This document shows positions 59,165 through 64,000 of a DNA stretch of 64,000 bases, piece by piece (positions within the stretch are counted from its first letter, which is position 1; each line of letters starts with the position of its first letter). Made by a program: the position numbers and the translations under genes. Under the pieces are notes generated by a model. That model had not been told where the DNA came from and searched no databases. It worked only from the letters and a program-made list of their open reading frames with translations. Source of the DNA: Sphingomonas cannabina (GTDB lineage: Bacteria; Pseudomonadota; Alphaproteobacteria; Sphingomonadales; Sphingomonadaceae); assembly GCF_021391395.1 (NCBI RefSeq), contig NZ_CP090059.1:682001-746000 (forward strand), in the 5' to 3' direction.

Positions 59165-60561
59165 GCCTTCGCCACCGCCCGCTCGGCGATGTAGCCGCTC
59201 ACCGCCTCGAAGGTCGCGGGCAGCACATCGAAACGCTCCTCGCGCTCGAACAGATCGCCGACCCGGCCCGGCAGGCTCGGCCGCACCCCCGTCGCGCGCT
59301 CGACCGCATCGCCGAACTTGGCGGCATGAGCGGTCGCGAGCGTCACCACCGGCACCTCGGCGGGCAGATCCGCCCGGCGCGCGGCGGCGAGGCCGATCGC
59401 TGTGTGCGGGTCGATCACCTGGCCAGCCTCGGCACTGGCCCAGCGCATCGTCTCCGACATCTCGCCAGGCTCGATCCGGTCGCTCGCGAACAGCGCCGTC
59501 GCGCCCTCGCGCTGGGCATTGGTGAGGCGCATCGCCCTGGTCGTCTCGAACCCCTTCATCTGTTCCGCGATCGCGGCCCCGTCGCGGCCGGCGAGGTCGA
59601 ACAGCAGCCGCTCGAAGTTGGAGCTGACCTGGATGTCCATGCTCGGCGCCGCGGTCGGCGTCACGGTGCCGGTCGAATAATCGCCGCTCGACAGCGCGCG
59701 GTGGAGGATGTCGTTGACGTTGGTCGCGACGATCAGCTTCGCGACCGGCAGTCCCATCCGCGCCGCGACATAGCCGGCGAAGACATCGCCGAAGTTCCCC
59801 GTCGGGACGCTGAAGGCGACCGGCCGGGTGGGTGCGCCGAGCCGGACGGCGGCATAGAAATAATAGACCACCTGCGCCATCAGCCGCGCCCAGTTGATCG
59901 AATTGACCGCCGACAGCGCGAACCGGCCGGAGAAGGCGGTGTCGTTGAACATCGCCTTCACCAGCGCCTGCGCCTGGTCGAAGTCGCCCTGGATGGCGAT
60001 GTTGTGGACGTTTGGCGCGAGCACCGTCGTCATCTGCCGGCGCTGCACCTCGGAGACGCGGCCCTCGGGGTGGAGCATGAAGATGTCGACATGCTCGCGG
60101 CCGGCAAGCGCGTCGATCGCGGCGGAGCCAGTGTCGCCGCTGGTCGCGCCGACCACGGTCAGGTGGGTGCTGCCGCCGGTCAGGAACCGCTCGAACAATA
60201 GGCCGAGGAACTGCAGCGCGACGTCCTTGAAGGCGAGCGTCGGCCCGTGGAACAGCTCCAGCAGGAAATGGCGCGGGTCGAGTTGGACGAGCGGCGTCAC
60301 CGCGGCATGGGCGAAGCGGCCGTAGGCGGCCTCGCACATCGCGCGGAGCTCGGCTTCGGTGAGCGCATCGCCGACGAACGGCGCCATGATCCGGACCGCC
60401 GTCTCGGGGTAGGAGAGGCCGGCGAGGCCCGCGATCTCGTCCACCGAAAGCGCCGGCCAGGCGTCGGGAACATAGAGCCCGCCGTCGCCGGCGAGGCCGG
60501 CGAGCGTCGCGTCGCGGAAGTCGAGAGCGGGCGCCTGGCCCCGGGTGCTGACGTAGCGCAT
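59161..60561 (-). CDS. thrC: Threonine synthase
   Basis: A 466-residue PLP enzyme: MRYVSTRGQAPALDFRDATLAGLAGDGGLYVP is the ThrC start, followed by PLP lysine region LAFKDVALQFLG, GATSGDTGSAAI, and GNFGDVFAGYVA. It converts O-phosphohomoserine to threonine. The long form (class I/gamma-proteobacterial type) is right for the length. ATG 60561 is preferred over ATG 60600 because the extra residues are proline-rich noise. It follows SURF1 in the same direction after 60 bp, and is coupled to the methyltransferase gene. Confidence 0.95.
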   Translation of the reverse strand: MRYVSTRGQAPALDFRDATLAGLAGDGGLYVPDAWPALSVDEIAGLAGLSYPETAVRIMAPFVGDALTEAELRAMCEAAYGRFAHAAVTPLVQLDPRHFLLELFHGPTLAFKDVALQFLGLLFERFLTGGSTHLTVVGATSGDTGSAAIDALAGREHVDIFMLHPEGRVSEVQRRQMTTVLAPNVHNIAIQGDFDQAQALVKAMFNDTAFSGRFALSAVNSINWARLMAQVVYYFYAAVRLGAPTRPVAFSVPTGNFGDVFAGYVAARMGLPVAKLIVATNVNDILHRALSSGDYSTGTVTPTAAPSMDIQVSSNFERLLFDLAGRDGAAIAEQMKGFETTRAMRLTNAQREGATALFASDRIEPGEMSETMRWASAEAGQVIDPHTAIGLAAARRADLPAEVPVVTLATAHAAKFGDAVERATGVRPSLPGRVGDLFEREERFDVLPATFEAVSGYIAERAVAKA

Positions 60562-60621
60562 GTCGGGCGAGCGCTTAGCGGGCGGGGGAGAGGGCGGCAA
60601 GCAAGCCGGGCTTGGCCGCGC

Positions 60622-61260
60622 TCAAGCCGGAGGCGGCGGCTCGGTGCCTCGCAGCCGCCGGCGCAGCGCGATCGCGTAGATGATAAGGGCGATGGCAGCG
60701 AAGACGAACCACTGCACCGCATAGGCGAGATGGTTGTTGGGTACCGCCGACAGGTCCGGTCCCGGATTGGCCGCGAGCCCGGCGACCGGCGTGCTGGCGA
60801 CCAGCATCAGCGTCTTGGGCGTGCGGTCGAACAGGCCGCCGATCAGCGAACGGTGGTTCGGCGCATGACTGATCCAGCCGCTGACTTCGCCGCCCTTCCA
60901 GGCGGGATGTCCCTCCGGCGAGCTCGCGACTCCGAGCTGGACGGTGAGCGGCGGCCCCTCCGCCCCGGTCGCGCAGGTCACGATCTGGCGCCAGCCGGGC
61001 TTGCCGCTCGCGTCGCGCCCCGCTTCGCGGCTCCACGACAGCGGGCGCAGGCAATAAGCGGAGGATTTGCGGAACAGCACCTCGTCGCCGGTGCCGAAGC
61101 GCGGCCAGACGACCGGCGGCGCATGGAGATTGGCAGCATAGCGCTCGAGCGCGGCGAGCTTCTCGTGCCGGCGCTGGAGTTGCCAGATGCCGAGCCCGAT
61201 CATCGCCGCGACGGCTACAGCCACGACGATCGTCGCGACGATCGGGACCGGCCGCCTCAT
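60622..61260 (-). CDS. SURF1-family cytochrome oxidase assembly protein
   Basis: A 212-residue protein with the SURF1 plan: N-terminal helix VPIVATIVVAVAVAAMIGLGIWQLQRRHEKLAALE (GxWQxxRxxxK motif), a periplasmic domain, and C-terminal NNHLAYAVQWFVFAAIALIIYAI (HLxYAxqWf motif). It inserts heme a or stabilises subunit I during cytochrome aa3 assembly. Start ATG 61260 overlaps the DUF983 stop (ATGA). Together with ctaB, ctaG and ctaE it forms the oxidase maturation operon. Confidence 0.92.
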   Translation of the reverse strand: MRRPVPIVATIVVAVAVAAMIGLGIWQLQRRHEKLAALERYAANLHAPPVVWPRFGTGDEVLFRKSSAYCLRPLSWSREAGRDASGKPGWRQIVTCATGAEGPPLTVQLGVASSPEGHPAWKGGEVSGWISHAPNHRSLIGGLFDRTPKTLMLVASTPVAGLAANPGPDLSAVPNNHLAYAVQWFVFAAIALIIYAIALRRRLRGTEPPPPA

Positions 61261-61655
61261 TCGGGCGCCTTGATCCGACCCTCGCGCGCGGCGTTGCGAT
61301 ATTCGGCGGCGAGCAGCCATGCCTTGGCGATGCGCAGCGATCCCACCACGCCGGCGAAGGTGATCGGAATCCACAGCAGCATATGGACCCACAGCGGCGG
61401 ACGGACGGTGAAGTCGGTGACCAGCGCCAGGATCACCACCACCGCTCCGACGCCGAGCGTCAGGAAGGCGGCGGGGCCGTCACCGACGTTGAAAGCGGAG
61501 AAATCGAGCCCGCACGCGCGGCATTTGGGAGCGAACTTGACCGGTCCCTCGAACAGCGTGGAAGCGCCGCAGCGCGGACACAGCCCTTTCAGCGATGCGG
61601 CGGCAATCGTCGGGGCGGCGCTCTCCGAAGCCGCGGCGGGTGTCGGGTCAGGCAC
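61257..61655 (-). CDS. DUF983 zinc-ribbon membrane protein
   Basis: A 132-residue protein: a zinc ribbon (LCPRCGAS...PKCRACGLDFSAF, two CxxC pairs), then two helices (FLTLGVGAVVVILALVTDF, HMLLWIPITFAGVVGSLRIA). DUF983 genes lie beside cytochrome oxidase assembly genes in many alphaproteobacteria, so a role in oxidase biogenesis is likely but unproven. It overlaps the DUF3291 gene by 8 bp at its start and SURF1 by 4 bp at its end. Confidence 0.9.
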   Translation of the reverse strand: MPDPTPAAASESAAPTIAAASLKGLCPRCGASTLFEGPVKFAPKCRACGLDFSAFNVGDGPAAFLTLGVGAVVVILALVTDFTVRPPLWVHMLLWIPITFAGVVGSLRIAKAWLLAAEYRNAAREGRIKAPE

Positions 61656-62154
61656 GGCCTTCGCACCAGGGATCGGGCTGCATGTCGACCGGAGCGCCGG
61701 GCAGGCCGGGCGCGGGGAAGCGCGTCTTGAAGGTGAAAGCGCGTTCGCTCGGCCCGAAGCGGTCGATCATCCACAGCCGCGCCAGCCCGTCGGCAAGGGT
61801 CGGAATTTCGCCGGCCGGGATCCACCACAGCGCCTGATAGGCACCTTCGTAGCGCTCGAACCAGGACTTGCGCTGCGCCATCACCGGCGTGTGCTGGCTG
61901 CGATAGACGAAGCCGAACAGCGTTTCGGCGTCCGCCCATACCGACATGTTGGCGATCACCAGCGGATCGGGCGTCGGCTGGAGGTCGGTGGCGTTGTTGC
62001 CCTCGCCGGTCAGTCGCCAGACGAATCCCGGGCTGGCCTCGGCCAGCGCGTTGATCCGGTCGAGCTCGGCGAAGAAGCCGGCGACCTGGGGGTGCTCGGG
62101 CGGCGCGATCAGCCGCCCGATGTTGATCTGCGCGAGATGCCAGCCGGCGCTCAC
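61648..62154 (-). CDS. DUF3291 domain protein
   Basis: A 168-residue soluble protein: HLAQINIGRLIAPPEHPQVAGFFAELDRINALAEASPGFVWRL, VIANMSVWADAETLFGFVYRSQHTPVM and WWIPAGEIPTLADGLARLWMI fit DUF3291, a ferredoxin-like (dimeric alpha-beta barrel) family akin to monooxygenases. No catalytic role is known. Its place inside an oxidase operon may only be packing: 8-bp overlap with DUF983 and 12 bp after ctaE. Confidence 0.88.
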   Translation of the reverse strand: MSAGWHLAQINIGRLIAPPEHPQVAGFFAELDRINALAEASPGFVWRLTGEGNNATDLQPTPDPLVIANMSVWADAETLFGFVYRSQHTPVMAQRKSWFERYEGAYQALWWIPAGEIPTLADGLARLWMIDRFGPSERAFTFKTRFPAPGLPGAPVDMQPDPWCEGRA

Positions 62155-62166
62155 TCAGCCGCCCAA

Positions 62167-63084
62167 TCAACCACCATGCACCGGCGCGCCCCAGCCGCCC
62201 CAGACGTAGATCGAGACGAACAGGAACAGCCACACCACGTCGACGAAGTGCCAGTACCAAGCCGCCGCTTCGAAGCCGAAGTGCTGGCGCGGCGTGAAGT
62301 CGCCCTGATAGGCGCGGATCAGGCAGACGATCAGGAAGATCGTACCGATGATCACGTGCACGCCGTGGAAGCCAGTCGCCATGAAGAACGACGCGCCATA
62401 GTTGATCCCCGCGAACGGGAACGGCGCATGGGCGTACTCGTATGCCTGGATCGAGCTGAACAGCAGGCCGAGCAGGATCGTCAGCCACAGCCCCTTCAGC
62501 ACGCCGTCGTTCTCGCCGACGCCGATCAGGCCCCACAGGCCACGCTTGGCGCCGCCGCGCTGGCCGTGGATCAGCGCATGGTGCGCCCAGGTCACGGTGG
62601 TGCCGGAGAGCAGCAGGATGAAGGTGTTGAGCAGCGGGAACTCGAACGCGTTCAGCACCTCGAGCCCCTTGGGCGGCCATTGGCCGGCGGCATCGGTCAA
62701 CAGCTCGACCGTGCCCTTCTCGCCGTGCGCGCCGGGGACGTAGCTGATCGCCGCCGGGAACAGCGAGAAATCGAAATAGGCCCAGAACCAGCCGACGAAG
62801 AACATCACCTCGGAGGCGATGAACAGGATCATGCCGTAGCGCAGGTGGAGCTGCACGACCGGGGTATGGTCGCCGCGATGCGCCTCGCGGATCACGTCGC
62901 TCCACCAGAAGAACATCGTCGCCAGCACGCCGGCCATGCCGAGCGCGAATATCCAATGGCCATAGTCATGGCCCTTCATCCACATGATGCCGCCCGACGC
63001 CAGGATCAGCGCGGCGATCGATCCCATCAGCGGCCAGGGGCTCGGTGGCAGAATATGATAGTCGTGGTTCTTGGCTCCGGCCAT
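62167..63084 (-). CDS. ctaE: Cytochrome c oxidase subunit III
   Basis: A 305-residue membrane protein with seven helices and classic subunit III motifs: HDYHILPPSPWPL at the start, GMILFIASEVMFFVGWFWAYFDFSLFP, LLSGTTVTWAHHALI, FFMATGFHGVHVIIGTIFL and FEAAAWYWHFVDVVWLFLFVSIYVWG. It is part of the aa3 terminal oxidase. Subunits I and II are not in the window and probably lie beyond ctaB, to the right. Confidence 0.96.
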   Translation of the reverse strand: MAGAKNHDYHILPPSPWPLMGSIAALILASGGIMWMKGHDYGHWIFALGMAGVLATMFFWWSDVIREAHRGDHTPVVQLHLRYGMILFIASEVMFFVGWFWAYFDFSLFPAAISYVPGAHGEKGTVELLTDAAGQWPPKGLEVLNAFEFPLLNTFILLLSGTTVTWAHHALIHGQRGGAKRGLWGLIGVGENDGVLKGLWLTILLGLLFSSIQAYEYAHAPFPFAGINYGASFFMATGFHGVHVIIGTIFLIVCLIRAYQGDFTPRQHFGFEAAAWYWHFVDVVWLFLFVSIYVWGGWGAPVHGG

Positions 63085-63119
63085 CGTCGCGTCCCTGTTA
63101 GGCGTGTTTGCTGGTTGCT

Positions 63120-63653
63120 CTAGCTTGCAGTCTTGCCGGAATCCACCGGGTAAAACGTGTAGCTGAGCGTGATCGTCTCGACGTCCTTGGTATCGGGATC
63201 GGTGCGCAGCTTCGGATCGACGAAGAAGATCACCGGCATCCGCACCGTCTCGCCCGGCTGCAGCGTCTGCTCGGTGAAGCAGAAGCACTGGATCTTGGTG
63301 AAATATTTCGCCGCCTGATAGGGCGTGACATTGTAGGTCGCCGTCCCCGTCACCGGCACGTTCGAGCGGTTGGTGGCGGTGAAGAACGCCATGTCGCGCG
63401 CGCCGACGTCGATCGTCTCCTGCTCGAGCTCGGGCTTGAAGCTCCAGGCGAGCTTGGGGCTGACGTTGCTGTCGAAGGCGATGCTGATCTTCTCACCCGT
63501 AGCCCCCGGCGCCTTGCTGCCGCGGTTGGTGGTGCCGTCGAGCCCGGTCGCCTCGCAGAACATGCGGTAGAGCGGCACGCTCGCGAAGCCGAGCCCGGTC
63601 ATGCAGCAGATGCCGACCACGGCGAGGAGAGCGGTGCGCGTGTTGCGGTTCAC
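63120..63653 (-). CDS. ctaG: Cytochrome c oxidase assembly protein CtaG/Cox11
   Basis: A 177-residue copper chaperone: one helix near the N-terminus (ALLAVVGICCMTGLGFASVPLYRMFCEATG, with the conserved PLYxxFC) and a periplasmic domain with IQCFCFTEQTLQPGE (CFCF copper site) and MPVIFFVDPKL. It delivers Cu(B) to subunit I. The start is GTG 63653, overlapping the upstream stop (GTGA), giving the usual N-terminus. Confidence 0.95.
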   Translation of the reverse strand: MNRNTRTALLAVVGICCMTGLGFASVPLYRMFCEATGLDGTTNRGSKAPGATGEKISIAFDSNVSPKLAWSFKPELEQETIDVGARDMAFFTATNRSNVPVTGTATYNVTPYQAAKYFTKIQCFCFTEQTLQPGETVRMPVIFFVDPKLRTDPDTKDVETITLSYTFYPVDSGKTAS

Positions 63654-63787
63654 GGCGCCATCCCCGCCTTGATCTTGGCGATGGTGATCGCGAACATCAG
63701 GATGACGAAGGCGCCGAGCAGCAGCGCCATCACCCGCGCGCGGGAGCGCTGCCGGGCGCGATAGCGTTCTTCTTCCTGCGGAGTCAT
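63650..63787 (-). CDS. Small membrane protein between ctaB and ctaG (CoxF-like)
   Basis: A 45-residue protein: a basic, charged N-terminus MTPQEEERYRARQRSRARV, then one helix (MALLLGAFVILMFAITIAKI) and KAGMAP. Small single-helix proteins of this sort occupy this place in many alphaproteobacterial oxidase operons. It is coupled on both sides: ATG 63787 overlaps the ctaB stop, and its TGA overlaps the ctaG start. Role unknown; it may be an assembly factor. Confidence 0.85.
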   Translation of the reverse strand: MTPQEEERYRARQRSRARVMALLLGAFVILMFAITIAKIKAGMAP

Positions 63788-64000
63788 GCCACCCACCTGT
63801 CGATCACCACGGCCGCGAACAGCAGCGCCAGATAGAAGAGCGAGTAGCGGAACAGCCGCTTCTCGGGGAGCATTGCATCGCCCTCGCTCGCGGTGCGCAG
63901 CGCCACCTGCAGCGCCATCGCGCCGAACACCGCGCTGAGCGCGATCGAGATCAGGCCGTAATAGGCGCCGGTCAGCCCCAGCGGCCAGGGCGCGACCGCC
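63784..64000 (-). CDS. ctaB: Protoheme IX farnesyltransferase, C-terminal part
   Basis: The frame enters from the right edge and gives the last 71 residues: AVAPWPLGLTGAYYGLISIA, helix ALSAVFGAMALQVALRT, PEKRLFRYSLFYLALLFAAVVID and stop at 63784-63786. The ARxLF-like step K-R-L-F-x-Y-S-x-x-Y is the conserved end of heme O synthase (CtaB/COX10). It makes heme O for the oxidase. The N-terminus is outside the window. Confidence 0.9.
   Translation of the reverse strand, partial: AVAPWPLGLTGAYYGLISIALSAVFGAMALQVALRTASEGDAMLPEKRLFRYSLFYLALLFAAVVIDRWVA

Overview
The window is GC-rich, densely coded DNA (many ATGA, GTGA and TTGA stop/start overlaps) that looks like a sphingomonad alphaproteobacterium (Sphingomonas or a close relative). 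The pointers are protein composition, the Mla/Mce cassette with a STAS-fused permease, a De Ley-Doudoroff galactose cluster, the ctaB-ctaG-ctaE-SURF1-thrC order, and short palindromic repeats between genes. No plasmid or phage structural genes were seen, so it reads as chromosome.

Layout. 1-13.2 kb is core-like: two small GlsB/YeaQ-type membrane proteins, a SIMPL-domain protein, an RND efflux pair (adaptor and permease), a large composite palindrome, a DUF445 protein, a HAD phosphatase, an MlaE-MlaF-MlaD-lipoprotein lipid-transport operon, a cyclophilin-type isomerase and tRNA-Ser(GGA). 13,298-32,254 is a genomic island of about 18.9 kb inserted at the 3' end of that tRNA: a 25-bp piece of the tRNA 3' end is repeated at the far boundary. 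It carries a P4-type integrase broken by one extra G, a second RND efflux system (TetR, adaptor, permease, HxlR regulator and a divergent outer-membrane factor), an FAD oxidoreductase, unknown genes, a CGNR regulator beside a 7-TM protein, a DUF1254 protein with a LysR regulator, the wreck of a serine recombinase joined to a GntR-type regulator, and an AbiEi/AbiEii toxin-antitoxin pair next to the right boundary.

32.3-39.5 kb is a D-galactose oxidation cluster: lactonase, Gfo/Idh/MocA dehydrogenase, secreted mutarotase, FadR-type regulator, sodium/sugar symporter, dgoK and dgoA. The galactonate dehydratase is not in the window. 39.5-49.6 kb holds a MacA/MacB-like exporter operon (adaptor, ATPase, two large FtsX-type permeases) and a divergent NtrC-type response regulator with its histidine kinase. 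The DNA between them has two sigma-54 type -24/-12 elements, each preceded by a pair of TGTCCG-N4-CGGACA dyads whose centres are 21 bp apart. One promoter drives the exporter, the other a 45-codon secreted-peptide-like gene. This is the most interesting find.

49.7-64 kb: an MFS transporter with a ketoglutarate-semialdehyde dehydrogenase, an osmoprotectant ABC transporter with fused permease and binding protein, an SDR, a pterin carbinolamine dehydratase, a zinc-protease-like protein leading into ccmA-ccmB, and on the minus strand a cytochrome oxidase biogenesis operon (ctaB, small protein, ctaG, ctaE, DUF3291, DUF983, SURF1) continuing into thrC and a methyltransferase.
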